A stretch of 64,000 nt of DNA, taken from Ricinus communis (lineage: Eukaryota; Streptophyta; Magnoliopsida; Malpighiales; Euphorbiaceae). The DNA lies in assembly GCF_019578655.1 (NCBI RefSeq), contig NC_063265.1:11628501-11692500 (forward strand), in the 5' to 3' direction. The notes below the pieces were generated by a model, which was not told the origin of the DNA, did no database searches, and saw only the letters and a program-made list of their open reading frames with translations. The position numbers and the translations under genes are program-made. Below are positions 50,801 to 63,427 of the stretch, piece after piece. The number at the start of each line of letters is the position of its first letter. The stretch's first letter is position 1.

Positions 50801-53800
50801 AACAAAATTATAAGGTCGTGCCTGGCTCAAAACTACAAGGTTTTCATTCTCCAAGCAAAAAGTTAAGTCCATTTCAAAGCACTAGAAAGCAAATGCTCTA
50901 AGCTAACATGAACATAGAAATACAAGAACTGCTAAAAATTGTCGAAGTACTTACCAGCAGCAGCATGTGGTGTTTCTACTGCCAATTTCATCATTGCATA
51001 AAATATTGCCCCAGCACAGTCTGCAGAAGTCATGTTGTATGACAACCTGAAAAGTGTAACAGATAAGCTGTGTTGAGGCAAAATACAGCTATGCAATTTA
51101 CTTCATCCGATAAATATAAGCCATAAAAACAAGAAGGCACGAGGCATGAACAGTGAAAAAATGTAAGTGCAAAAAAGTTCAAGTTTGAACAGGCAAAGAT
51201 AAGCTGTCATTTTCATTTTCATGACAAAAATAATTGTGGATAACAAAATATATTACAAGTTCGAAAGCCGTCAACATGTATGCAGAACGAAACTTTTAGT
51301 TATTAGATCCTTAGTCCGTCTATCCATGGATATGATACCTAAATAAGCAGTACATTTGAGTGCAATGAACAAATTCAAAAAGTAAGAACGTGATAAGAAC
51401 TGAAAAATTTTGATCAACTTAGCCCACTTTTCACAAGTAAATCAAAAGCATACAAAAGAACAATTATAACAACTACATTCTGAAAGTTCACAAAAGTGGT
51501 TGAACTCTTTACAATTAAAAGAAAATTTATCAGAAGCTTATACTATTTTCATCACAGTCAGTCTAAAGCACCAAAATAGAGGAACATGAAACCATCTATA
51601 AATATCTCATACCGGAGCGAGTTCATTTCAAGGATTATATCACCGACTTTGATATTTTCATGAACAGCCCTCAAAAAAGTTGCTTCAACCTGCACACCAG
51701 AATAGAAAATTCAAGGTTGCATGCAAATGGTACGTGCAGTTCTTTCTCATACTCCAATAGTACATTTTTTTACCTCCTTCTCAAAGCTATCATCTCTAGA
51801 ATCATCATCACCTTCAGAATCATTACTATTAGAGTCAGCTTTCAACTCTCCAGAAGGTGGTAGAGCATTGCCATCTAGATTCAATAATTCCCAATCATCT
51901 TCTATAGCTTTCATGGCCTCAGCAAGCTTCTCTGCAGGAATAGGTGCAACAGAATGCCTCCATTCATCCTCCTGACCTCCTTCAGAAATTGACCAAACAT
52001 AACCAACACCACCAGGCCCAAGCTGATAGGCATAAGAAGTAATGAGCAAATGCACAAATGTATTTATTTGCATGATAAATTCCATGAGATGCTCTTGTAA
52101 AGCTATGATGTGAATAAAAGAAAAATGTATCCGGTTGCATGATAAATGACATGAAATTCTCTTGTATGGCGAAGAAGAAAAATGTTAGCACAAAAAAAAA
52201 CATACAGTAAAACTAGAGCACTTGTAAATGCTTTTCCGGCCTTAACACTTTAGGCTGTGCCCTTAACAACACCCAGTAATATGCTATACCTATAAAGATA
52301 AGTCACAATTTACTGAAGAAATCAAACAGCACTCCAGTCCGCTAGTGCTGCACTTCAAACTTCCAAGAAAATTCCCAGATATAGTTTATGCTCTAACTAA
52401 CTACAGCTATTATTGTCGATATGAACCTTTAGTTTCAGTCCCAGAAAACCAAATTAAAACAATGTAAGAGATAAAAGCATCTATAAGTACAATCTTAAGA
52501 GACAAGAGTATTGCATTTTATACTTGAATATTTCTAACCATTCTAGTGACTGACATCCTATTTGAAACAAACATGATAACCATTTCTCTGGCAGATAGAA
52601 TCAAAGTAACAGAAATTCTTTTGCACCCATAAATTAGAATCATGTTAGATATCTCCTGACAGTTAGTAGGAGGCATGGACTATCATATACCTTAATTACG
52701 CAACACTTGAGACATTAGACCTGGTTTGCATAAGCATAGGCTACATCTAAATATCTGTAATGGTCATTAATTAGAAAATACAATTAAGACTGTCACTTAT
52801 GTAGGAATCTTTCCACATCTTTTGCTAGCTCTTTGACCCAAACAATAAACTATCATAAAGCCAAGTAAAAGGTGCAGCTCCAGTTTCAAGGAAGAGTACA
52901 TAAAAGGCTTCCTTAAAAAATTACCAATTGTAAATAAGTATTTACATTGACTATAAAGTTCAACAATTCAGTACTGTTGGTTACAGACACATAACTCTGT
53001 TGCCAATGTCTTAAAAAGGCCTTTTAACTCAACCTCTAGCCATAATCTACCCTCTTGCCAGAATTTTACACTTTCATTTAGGATCTCTTCCTAAAATAGC
53101 ACATAAAAAAAATGCAACTAAACATTATAAGAGATCTTGGGAAAAACTGTGATGGACAAGAAATACATAAACCAAAGTCAATAGCTAACCTCTGATGCTG
53201 GCCCGTGTTGCGTCCCAGATAATTCAGATGTTATCTCGCCATTCAAATCACCCACAGTACCTATAAGTTATGCATTTCAAACATATTCTGATAAGACAAA
53301 AATTAGCACCACAATTTCTTTCTGAATCAAATTGTTTAATAACATGAAGAGAAGGGTAATATCAACAGGGCATGAGACTGAAACAAATGGATAATTAGTA
53401 GGAGGTGATATATTCTTTTCTTTATTATAATCATCATATATATATAAACGCATAGATATAGGGGACAAAATTCTATCGAATCATGAAGGGCGGAAAGATT
53501 CTTCGAATCTAGTCATACCATTTCGTTATATTGACAATTTCAAAAAACTGTTCATACTATGAGCATAGTATGCTGGTGGTCAGGCAAATGCGCCCCCATC
53601 GTCTAGTGGTTCAGGACATCTCTCTTTCAAGGAGGCAGCGGGGGGAGCAGGCAAGGGGAAGCACATAAAATAGCAAGAACTTACAAGATTCTAATGGTCC
53701 ACTGTTATTATCAGCATACTCCAATTCTTCATCACTATCTTGCACAGTTGGCTGTTGAAATAAAGACACTTTTGAGTAGGCAGGGACAATAAATTCCTGT

Positions 53801-56660
53801 CCAATTACAACCTGGAGCGAAGAAAATGTTAAGACAACAATTTGAACTTGTTAAAAAGGCAATCATAATTTATATATATAGTATACATATATATTATAAG
53901 AATGCTGTAATATTTTGATGAATTCATTAGAGATCAAACTTGTAAGATGTGATTTCATTGATTCATAGAAAAATATGAATTTGACCTTGAAAATTACTTT
54001 TCCTAATAGAACACGATGACTGTGTACAACTTTAACATAAGCTCATACTATTTGGTTTGAAGAGGATTACCAAGAAGATCTGTAAATTTACTAGGCTACT
54101 GCTCTCCAGTTTTAAATTATTTTTTAGTTCCAAAAACTTTCTGATGAACATTTTACCTTTTCAATTAAGTTGTATGCCAAGCACATTCCCTGATATATCA
54201 ATCAGTGAATATCTTGGTGGCATGTTAAGTTAAATGGACGGAAGGTTCACAGCAAAACAAAATAGAACGAGAGAAAGCCAAATGAAAATAGTGGATAGTT
54301 AGCAAAATACCTTAAAAGACAGTACTACACCAGGTTCCAAAACAGCACCTGATTTTATAATCACACCATCACATACAATTGCATGCCTTAGCTCACAGCC
54401 ATCTTCAATAGTGACATCGTCCCAAATATAGGAACCCACTATTAAAACATCTGATCCAATTACACAGCCTTTTCCAATAACAGAATTTGAAATCTTTGAG
54501 TTATTCCCAATTCTGGTCCCTTTTCCAACAACAGTAAAAGGACCGATTTGGGCAGAACGCGATTGCTCTATTTCTGAAGAATAGAAAATCATGAAGTAGC
54601 AGTCAGCACAAATTGATCAAAAATTAAATCAAGTGGATATCAGTAGCAGCTATCTCAATGAAGAAGAAGGAAAAAGAAAAAAGAGACTGATGATCCTCAC
54701 CTGATGCCCGGTACATCCCCCCTCTCTCAACTTTTGTTGCACAATTTCCAAAAAAATTCACTTCTGGCACAAATGGGTATGTCCACCTCTGAATAATGTC
54801 CTTACTGATGGTGTCATAACTTCGATAGTTATCTATCCTGGCCGCATAACTTGAGTGAATCTCATAGGTGAATATTTTGTAACCCATTATCTGCAAAGCA
54901 TCAATATGTGGTTTAAGGAATGTATGAGTTTTCAAGGAATTGCCACTTTAACTGTAAGATATACATCATAAATTGGTAATTGGAAGAAAGATAGTCACAG
55001 GTTAAAATTAAAATAATTTTCAAGGAATTGCCATTTTATACATCTAGTAGTTGGTGATTGGAAGAAAAATAGTCACAGGATAAAGCTAAAAAAAATAAAA
55101 AAATAAAATGCATTTTTAATGCAAATTTCAATTACTGTAACTGTAGTGTGAAAAATAATATTAGAAAAGTAAATGGTGCAAACTAGAAAAAAAAAACGTG
55201 CACATATATGTAAGAGAAAGGAAAATGAATTATAGAAGAGAAAACATCAAAGTGTATGTAGGAGAATAACACATAGAAATGGCAATTAAAAGGCCTATTA
55301 TTAAATTTCTTCCACAGCTAACAAGCAGATACAACAGTTGTCTGCTAGCTATGCACACAATTCAATTTAAGATTCTTTAACTGATAGAGTTCAAGATAAC
55401 ATTCTCTTCTATACATTTAATGCCAAGCCATGGATTAACAGGCAGCAGGCAGCTTTACAAAATGATATGACAATGCAGTAAAAAGTGGTTAAGAAGAGAG
55501 CATACATCATCAACCAGCAATCCCTTCACAAAATGACGGCGAAGGTGTTGATAGTCAAAATTATCTGTGAAAAGACTTAGAACTTCTGGGGAGCATATAT
55601 CTATATAACAATCCTACAAAAGAGAAAAAGGAATTCAGCGAAATTTCTTCAATACAAAACAATGCAGAACTTTAAAACTTACAAGGCAGGGAGATAATTT
55701 CAGATACAAACCTGCTTGTCATTGTGGATAGAAATTGAAGTATTATCTGCAAACAACATATTATCAAGAGGTATAACACCCTTTAAGTGATCAGATTTCT
55801 CCTCGTAATACAAAAGCTGCTTTGTTTGAGGGTCAATAGCCACAAACAATTCTTCAGTTCCAAGCCGTGACTGGTGGGTGATCGGAGAAGGCTTTGATTG
55901 TTTAATAACCATAGTCATTACTGCATTACTATCTTTTTTCCGTCTCTCCTTGTGTTCTTGAATTGCCTGTGTTAGTGACATGTTGCTTACTGTATCCCCA
56001 CTAACAAGCACAAAATCTCCGTGTATCTTCAAATACCAAAAAAAATAAAATCAGAAGTTAATACTATAGCTCCCAAGAGAGAACAACGTTACAAGTTCAA
56101 TGAACAATTTTTTATGGCCAGCACTCAATTGCCCCATTGAAGACATATCAGAAGTTAGTTGTTGACTAAAACTAACACTACTATTAGTTCTTTTTAACAC
56201 AGATTAGGCACACGTACCACATTCCGTTCATAAATCAAACGCAAAGCATCACCAGCACTAATAGAATTATGCGATTCAATAGTTGTAACAGTGAAATTCG
56301 GCTGTGAAAACCATTCTGAATTCTGCAAATAATCAATAACTTGACGCGAATGCGCACAGCAAAAAACGAAAACTTCTTCAACTCCAGCGGATTCCAGCCA
56401 AGCCAAAGTGTAATTAATCATAGGCACATTCACCAACGGCAATAGTACCTTCGACATGGCAAGATTAATCTCAGTGAATCAAACAAACAATTTGAATCAA
56501 ACAATAATAAAAGGTAGTAACGTACTTTTGGGCGTTCGAGAGTGATTGGACGGAACTTGGTGGTGAAGCTATCGGCTAATAGAATAGCTTGTAATGGATG
56601 TCGTGCTAGTTCATCTGCGTCTTCTGTAACCCTAGTTCCTCCTTTTCTTTGTGCGCCCAT
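47856..56660 (-). CDS. EIF2B5: Translation initiation factor eIF2B subunit epsilon
   Basis: Fifteen exons on the minus strand join in frame to about 723 residues: 56660-56526, 56448-56218, 56026-55712, 55613-55506, 54890-54701, 54573-54311, 53811-53685, 53260-53190, 52022-51774, 51689-51613, 51046-50955, 50633-50551, 49805-49734, 48965-48840, 47888-47856. The N-terminal nucleotidyltransferase-like domain begins [15 protein letters not shown] and contains [21 protein letters not shown] and VSGDTV. The left-handed beta-helix of hexapeptide repeats spans [19 protein letters not shown] to [15 protein letters not shown]. An acidic linker ([15 protein letters not shown]) leads into the C-terminal W2/eIF5C HEAT domain, which ends ASEEED. 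This subunit is the GDP-GTP exchange catalyst that recharges eIF2. I chose ATG 56660 because the family starts MGAQ; an in-frame ATG at 56687 would add nine residues. Confidence 0.94.
50639..50660 (-). other. 22-nt T tract (coding sense) serving as polypyrimidine tract
   Basis: An A22 run on the plus strand is T22 in the sense of eIF2B epsilon. It ends five bases before exon 12 (TTTCTCAG|CTGAA). A second homopolymer, 20 A, lies at 50070-50089 within the next intron. Confidence 0.7.
53461..53643 (+). mobile_element. Nuclear insertion of plastid DNA (NUPT), trnY-trnE spacer and part of trnE
   Basis: Inside the intron between exons 7 and 8 of eIF2B epsilon, 53592-53643 matches the 5' part of plastid trnE-UUC as I know it. 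The preceding 130 bases resemble the plastid spacer in front of trnE, including the CATACTATGAGCATAGTATG hairpin at 53553-53572. The plastid-like piece is in plus orientation, opposite to the host gene. Homology ends abruptly after GCAGCGGGG. The left border near 53461 is an estimate. Confidence 0.8.
53592..53643 (+). pseudogene. trnE-UUC: Truncated plastid-type tRNA-Glu (UUC)
   Basis: GCCCCCATCGTCTAGTGG (acceptor 5' strand and D arm), then the anticodon arm CTCTCTTTCAAGGAG with anticodon TTC, and the start of the variable region. The T arm and the 3' acceptor strand are missing: the sequence departs into GGAGCAGGCAAGG where the plastid gene has its T stem. It cannot fold into a full tRNA, so it is a dead copy of the plastid glutamyl-tRNA gene. 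Confidence 0.85.
54929..55097. repeat. Diverged tandem duplication (about 85 bp) in an eIF2B epsilon intron
   Basis: TTTTCAAGGAATTGCCA starts at 54929 and again at 55017. Both copies continue to GATTGGAAGAAA or AATTGGAAGAAA and then ATAGTCACAGG, with several substitutions and small indels between copies. It lies in the intron between exons 4 and 5. Confidence 0.8.
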
Positions 56661-59644
56661 TTTTTTTGTTGATGATGATTTAGTCAATTTAGTTTTTAAA
56701 TGAATTGAAATGAAGTGATTTTCTGATATGACTAGGAGGAAGAATATGTTATTTTAATTTAAAAAACCCTAGTCACTGATCAAAAACCCTGTCCAATTGT
56801 GGGAGAGGATCTGCAGGAATTTGTCTGTTAATCTAAAGGTGCTGATCCTCTACAACCTTGCTCGTAGCTTGGTTTTATATGTTGCTAATAGAGAGTAGCC
56901 ACGTTAGTCGTATTGTAGTATCCAGTTACCATATCCACTCTCTCATGAAGAAAAAGAAAAAGAGCCCCAATACACATTTTCCACAGTAAAGTTTAAATAA
57001 TAACTGAAAATTTCGGACATCTTTTTTCAGTTAATGAAATCATTAATAAAGCTCAAATAATAATTATTTTACAAAAAAATTAATATTGTTATTGATTTTA
57101 ATTTATAAAATTTATAAAATTTATAAATATATTTAAAATTTATTCATAAATCTAAAATATACATGCTTTTAATTGAGATAAGAAATATACATAATTAAAT
57201 TTATAAAATTATATACTTAAATAAAATTGTTCCGCATAAATTCTACAAAAAAATCAATCATTTATTTTATAATAATAAGATATTTTTTTAATTTTATTAT
57301 TTTAATTTTTACCTTTCAAATAAAATATTTCTTTTCATAATAATATTTGATTAAAATATACTATTTAATTAATTTTATTTAGAAAATAAAATTAAAATAA
57401 TAAAATCAAAAAATTTAATATTATAAAAAAATTAAAAATTATTTAGATATTTAACTTATTTTATCAGAATTTTATTTACCTATAATTATTTTATAAAAAT
57501 ATAATTATATAAGATTTTAAATTAATTTCTATTTTATTTAGATTATGTAAATTTTATACCAATAAATAAATTATGTAAGTTTTTTTCAAATATAATGTAA
57601 ATTATATTTTTATAATTAATAAGTTAAGTGATATCTTCGCAATATTATTTATGAAAGAATAACAAAAACTTATTTCTAATTTCAATTTTGATCTGTTATC
57701 TAACCAACCCAGTCCGGTACGATTCAGTTTCAAACTAAACGGTCGACGGGCTAGAACTCGGGCGAGGCGACATTGTCATTGTAATCGCAATGGCAAGAAT
57801 TGGGCTTGAATTTTAAAGTGGTACTAATGGACCATAAGGCCCTATCCAGATGAAGAAAATTAAAAGAAAAAAGCCGAGGGAAGGAAAATAAAATGGTAAA
57901 ATGACCTGCATTTTCATTTAATATAGTTTAGGGATTTTCACAGAATTATGGAGAAAGTGCCTGGCAAATTTTGTTTTTATGTTTTTTTATTTATGGTCTT
58001 TTTATATTTTTATATTTTTTTAGATATTTTATTTATCCAGTTTTTTTACTACATTATAGTATTTTTTGATATTTTGTTGGTACTTTTTAATATATTTTTG
58101 CTATTATCAATCATATTTTTTTAATTTTTTTTAATTATATTTTCATATTTTTTAGAATATATTTAGTATATATTATATATATTTTTTAAAATGCATATTT
58201 CTATGTCATTGAAACACATTAGTTACTATAAAATAATATATAATATCTTTTAATTTATAAATTTCAAGCATAAATATAAAATAAAAACAATAAATCTACC
58301 TTCTTTAGTTGACTTCACAGTATTACAAATAATATATTTTGATATATTATAGATGTACTTTTAATATCTTTCTTTAAACGAAATTCTAAAAGGTAAAATT
58401 ATAATAATACAAATTAAAATACATCAACTTTCAATTTCTTTTAAATATATTGGTAGAATTCTTTTTGACAAAATTTTTAAAAAGTAAAAAAATAAAAATA
58501 AAAAATGAATCCATAATAATAAAAATTAAAAATGACATCCTTCGGGTATTTTATATATGTAGTTTTAATATCTTTTTTCCGGTATCTTTTAGTATATTTT
58601 TTCCGACGAAATTCTAAAAAAATAAAAAAGATATAAAATAAAAACTAAAGTCACAATAATACAAATTTTAAAAAAGTATTCAAATTTTGGATAGATTGGT
58701 CGGACTTGAATCAGGTTTAATCGGACTTAAAGTTTTTTAAATTTAGATCCGAGCTCGTTTATACGAGTCTAAACTTTTGACCAAATTCGACCCACCATAA
58801 AAAGAATATCCTACATTCTTTTAATAATTTTCATATTATATCGGGCTTGTTGGGCGGACTTAAAAAAAGAAAGAAATAATAGTTCCAAACCTATGAAAAA
58901 ATAGATGCACTGACTTAACATAAAAATAAAGTGTCCAAATTCAAAAAAATTAAAATGAGCTATACATTTGATATTTTTTAATAAAAATCTTAAAAAATCA
59001 TATAATTAAAAATTAATCATGTAAATATTAAAAAAAAAAAACCGTGCATCATGGGAATTCTAATATATTTTATCCATCTTTTAGTATATAATATATATTA
59101 AGTTTTAGATCTGGATTTATACCCAATTATAACATGTACAAATAAAAAAGTTTATAAAGAAAAATTATGTCTTTTATCCATGATTGGTGGATCATATGAA
59201 TAAAAAAGAACAAGAACAACATCCTAAACTTCTCTGATTTATTGCTTGCTCTATAGTTTATACTATGAAATTTTAGATTAATTTTGCTTTCTCATTTTTA
59301 CATATGGTCGGTAAAATAATATAAAAGTCAAATTCCTTATTACATTAACATGTATTTCTCTTTGAAAACTATTGATAAATGGAAATGTTTTTGTTGATGA
59401 CATTCATTCGCATATGTCCAAATAAAACCTAGAATCAATCAAGCGTGCTAGGCTGCTCTCATTTCCATATCACACTAATTTTTATTATTAAAATAATCTA
59501 AAAAGGCTGCAATTAAATTTTATATTCGTTAGCATTAAGCCATATAACACATAATAAATAAAATAAATTAAATTAAATATTACCGATAAATAATATAAAT
59601 TTTCACGAACAGTTCTTTTTTATAATTAATCGGTATATTATATT

Positions 59645-59646
<2 letters not shown>

Positions 59647-59678
<32 letters not shown>
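59647..59678. repeat. (AT)16 microsatellite
   Basis: Uninterrupted AT dinucleotides run from 59647 to 59678. A shorter AT run lies at about 60846-60862. Confidence 0.95.
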
Positions 59679-59681
<3 letters not shown>

Positions 59682-62340
59682 ACGATTAGAAATAATATAT
59701 TTAGAGAATAAAAGGAAAATAATGATCCGAAAACATTGATTCACATGGCTAGGATCTGTATAACATTAATGCACATGCTCCATCTTTAGTTGCAGGCAAA
59801 GCCTTTGGCATTTGCATATATAAAACATAACATATATATATTTGAAAGCTGCCAAAACAGCTTCTGGATAGAACCCAGACACTTCATATTTCATTGGCGA
59901 CTTATCAATTTATCATAGCCACCTTTGCCTATCATCTCTCTCTATTTATATAATCATGTGGTTTGAAAATCATAGAGCAGACAAGTATAAGAGAGAGAGA
60001 TGTCTTTTCTTTTCCTTGGCACTTTTGTTTGTTTCCCTGTTTTACATCTGTCATAACACACATAAGTCAGGCACCTAACTGAGTAACACTACTGCATAAA
60101 TTCATCAATAGTATATAAATTTGTGATCCAAGAGTGTTTGGATCCCACCTCAGGAGGAGAAAATAATGATAAAAATATGGTGAAATATCTCTGCAACGAG
60201 ACAGATCTATTTAAACATTTGAACTCGTGATGGGCTTTGAGAGGATGGAATTAATATGTAGCCGTTTAACTTATAAAGCAATTAGATTACAAGAAAAAAA
60301 CGCAGGTATTTCAAAATATTATATAATTATATATCCTTATCGATTTATTATTAATGTAAATAAAAAGTATTACTAATAATTAAAATTTATAAAGATTTTT
60401 ATTTATTTATTTTTTTTACCACTTAAAAAATAAAAAACTGATTCTAATAATATGCAGATAAGATAGTAAGGATTTCATTTAACTTAACTAAGATTTTAAA
60501 TTTAAATTTTTAATATACAACTGTGTTAAAGCTCTTGAGGTGGTATTTTATTATCCATGAACACATTCGAAATTACCTCTAAATACTCGTGCATCAAAAG
60601 AAATATAAAACTGAAAAAAAAAAACATGAATTTTGGGTCACTTATATTTTCTTTATTTCCCTTTTTGATTCCTACCCTACTTATTTTTCCCAAACACAGT
60701 GCTAAGATTCTATATAACTAGGCAAAACGTGGAATGAGATGGACCTCAAATGCCTATTCACATTTGACAAAAAGAAAAGAAAAGCAAAGACAAAAATGAA
60801 AGATGCCAACTTTCATTAAGATTAAGATTCCTATATCTCTCTTTCTATATATATATATATATAATTTGTGTTATTTTCTCTTAATGCAATCACGGGATCA
60901 TATTATAAAAAAGGCTGTATTCTTTTAATTTTCAAAACATAAATAACTTTAATGTTTGATCCGTGAAATCCCATCTAACTTCCCCAAGAAAAGTTCATTT
61001 CTTCATGAGAATTCCATTATAACTTACTTATTCATGTTCACCAAGTTATGGTGCGCACGCACTAGACCACTAAATCTTTGAATTATGCCATTTCACATAA
61101 ATATCTTTTCGTTGTAGTTACTCAATAATAATTATAAATCTATTTTAATTATTAAATATTATATAACAAATGGTAACTTATAAAACTATATTATTTAAAA
61201 GACATTTTCAAAAAAATTATTTTAGTAAATTTTTTAAATAATTGCATAAAAACATTCTAAAAAATATCGTTTTATTAATTTTGAAAGAATATCTAATTAG
61301 AAAAAAAAAAGAATATTTCATTATTGTAGGAAAAGGAAAATAATAAATTAAATTTTTGTGGAGGTTCCTTGGTTTGCTTTATTACATGGATTTTCTCCGG
61401 CCAAGTGACAAGCTCCGAAGACACTACCCACCAAACTGAGGAAAAAAAGAAAATCAATTTCTAAATTAAATTCTTATTTTCCCTTATAATTTTTGTTGTA
61501 AATCCATGACTGCCTTTGGGCTTTTCAGGTTCTTTCGTTTTCCAACACAAAATTATGACCTTGATCACGACTTCTTTAATTAAAATAAAAAGATAAGTAC
61601 TATATACAATGTACAAGATATTCGTATTTGACCATTTTCAAGAGTTCATTTTTAATTAAAATTCTAGTATTAAAATAGAAGCGAATGTTATTTTATTAAT
61701 ATTTTAATTTTTTATATAATAAAGGAAATATAAAGATGTTATGACGTAATAATATCATATTGATATTCTACTTTTTGAAATAAAAGAGATTTGCAATATA
61801 TATAAATTAATTAGAGTTGAAAAAAGTATGAATTAAAAATTAAAGTTGAAGATATTAGATTATTTTAAATATTTCAATTATTAAATATGATAAGAAAAGG
61901 TCCTGTATTTGACTTGGACACTAAAATTTTGTTTTTATTATTTTTATTTTCTGTGTTATTATAAATAAAAGAATATATTAATCCAGATTTTAAAGAATAT
62001 ATTTATTATTTGAAAAATAAAAAATGATTACATATCCAAAAATAACCATTGCGTTTTTACCATGAGAAGACAAAAACAGACAGAAAGAAACGAAACAGCC
62101 TGACCATCACTTTCCCTCCACTTGAGAAATATTACAACACATCCAATCTCATACCGAACTCATTAAAATAGAAACCGTCTTTAACATCACGAAACCAGTC
62201 AGCAAATTAAACGGTCGAGATGAAGTAAACTCCGTAGCCACGAGACTTCTTAAAAACCAATCATCTTCTCCCTCGTCAGTACTCCCCCTTTGTTCCTCCT
62301 CTCTCTGTTTGTGTCCTGTCTCTGTTATCCCGTAATTCAC

Positions 62341-62342
<2 letters not shown>

Positions 62343-62378
<36 letters not shown>
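62343..62378 (+). repeat. (CT)18 microsatellite at the NHX 5' end
   Basis: Uninterrupted CT dinucleotides lie about 440 bp before the NHX start codon, in sequence that is probably promoter or 5' UTR. Confidence 0.95.
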
Positions 62379-62379
<1 letters not shown>

Positions 62380-62399
62380 ACAATTATCTTTCTCTTTCC

Positions 62400-62820
62400 A
62401 GAACTTTCACTTCTCTTTCTTTCAGATTCAAAATAATTTCAAAAAATTGACTTTGAAATCTTATATTTTGCTTCCAGAAAACAAAAAAAGAACAAAAGAA
62501 ATAAAAGATCGTTCTTTATTTAGTTTACGTGTTGAAGAGTAATTCGAAGCAGAGATTGTTTTGTTTCTTAACTATTTCCCTGTTCGAATTCTCTTTCTTC
62601 TTCTATTATTTTTATTATTATTGTTTCTCGGATTGGAAATGCGACGGTAAAAAATTGTTGTCGAATCCATACCAATTCTGTGCTCCTTTTTCTTTGTTCC
62701 ATTCGAGGAGTAGTTTAATTTATCGATTATTTATTTATTTTTGATGCAGGATCGCGCAATTGAGATTTGCCATTGATAATTATTTTGTTTAATTTGGTGT
62801 AATTGAGGAGTTATTTTACA
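62400..62820 (+). promoter_or_regulatory. NHX 5' UTR with short intron
   Basis: The donor TGCGACG|GTAAAA at 62646/62647 and the acceptor TTGATGCAG ending at 62749 define a 103-nt intron in the leader. The ATG follows at 62821. This is inferred from splice motifs. Confidence 0.5.
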
Positions 62821-63427
62821 ATGGAATCACATATAGGACTACTGATGTCGAGATTGAATATGCTATCGACTTCTGATCATGCCTCTGTGGTCTCTATGAG
62901 CTTATTTGTTACTCTCCTTTGTGCTTGTATTGTTATTGGTCATCTTCTTGAAGAGAATCGGTGGATGAATGAGTCCATTACAGCTCTTGTTATTGTAAGA
63001 TTCTCTTTATTTCTGAACGTTTTGATTATTAGCATTAAGGAATTTTTGAGATTTTTTATGTTTATTTTTCGTTTAGAATTTGAATAATATTGAAATTGTT
63101 ACATGGTGTATGTGTTCGGTTGCAGGGTCTAGGTACTGGTATTGTTATTCTGCTTATTAGTGGTGGAAAAAGCTCGCATCTTTTAGTCTTCAGCGAGGAT
63201 CTTTTCTTTATTTATCTTCTACCGCCTATTATATTTAATGCTGGGTATGTATGTTTCTTGTTCCTGTTTTGTCAAGCTGCTTGATTTTAATTTGATCTTT
63301 TGATTTTCACTCCATGCTTTGTATTCCAGGTTTCAGGTGAAAAAGAAGCAATTCTTTCGTAACTTTATCACTATCATGCTATTTGGTGCTATTGGCACAT
63401 TAATATCCTGTTGTGTCATATCTATAG
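62821..63427 (+). CDS. NHX: Vacuolar Na+(K+)/H+ antiporter, NHX1/NHX2-type, 5' part
   Basis: The first three coding exons are 62821-62994, 63126-63244 and 63330-63427, about 130 residues in all. The rest lies beyond the window, and 63428-64000 reads as intron. The protein begins MESHIGLLMSRLNML and enters membrane segments VVSMSLFVTLLCACIVIGHL, TALVIGLGTGIVILLISGG and FFRNFITIMLFGAIGTLISC. Exon 2 contains FFIYLLPPIIFNAG, the conserved amiloride-binding segment of the CPA1/NHE family. Family members exchange Na+ or K+ for H+ across the tonoplast, which sets vacuolar pH and K+ content and supports salt tolerance. Similarity to the vacuolar (class I) NHX proteins is clear. Which paralogue it is cannot be told from the N-terminus. 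Confidence 0.9.

Larger units (their letters stand above)
56661..62400. other. Long AT-rich intergenic region between eIF2B epsilon and NHX
   Basis: No gene is recognised in about 5.7 kb. Much of 57000-58700 and 60300-62000 is close to pure A/T. A short GC-richer island lies near 57710-57790, and 58690-58800 has a CTCGTTTATACGAG palindrome within sequence that looks like a worn repeat. The left end includes the eIF2B epsilon promoter and 5' UTR. Confidence 0.4.

Noticed and set aside
51721..52085. Plus-strand ORFs opposite exon 9 of eIF2B epsilon
   Set aside because: They are antisense shadows of the acidic linker exon.
53592..53643. Functional nuclear or mitochondrial tRNA-Glu
   Set aside because: The T arm and 3' acceptor strand are missing, and the sequence fits plastid trnE rather than the mitochondrial or nuclear gene.
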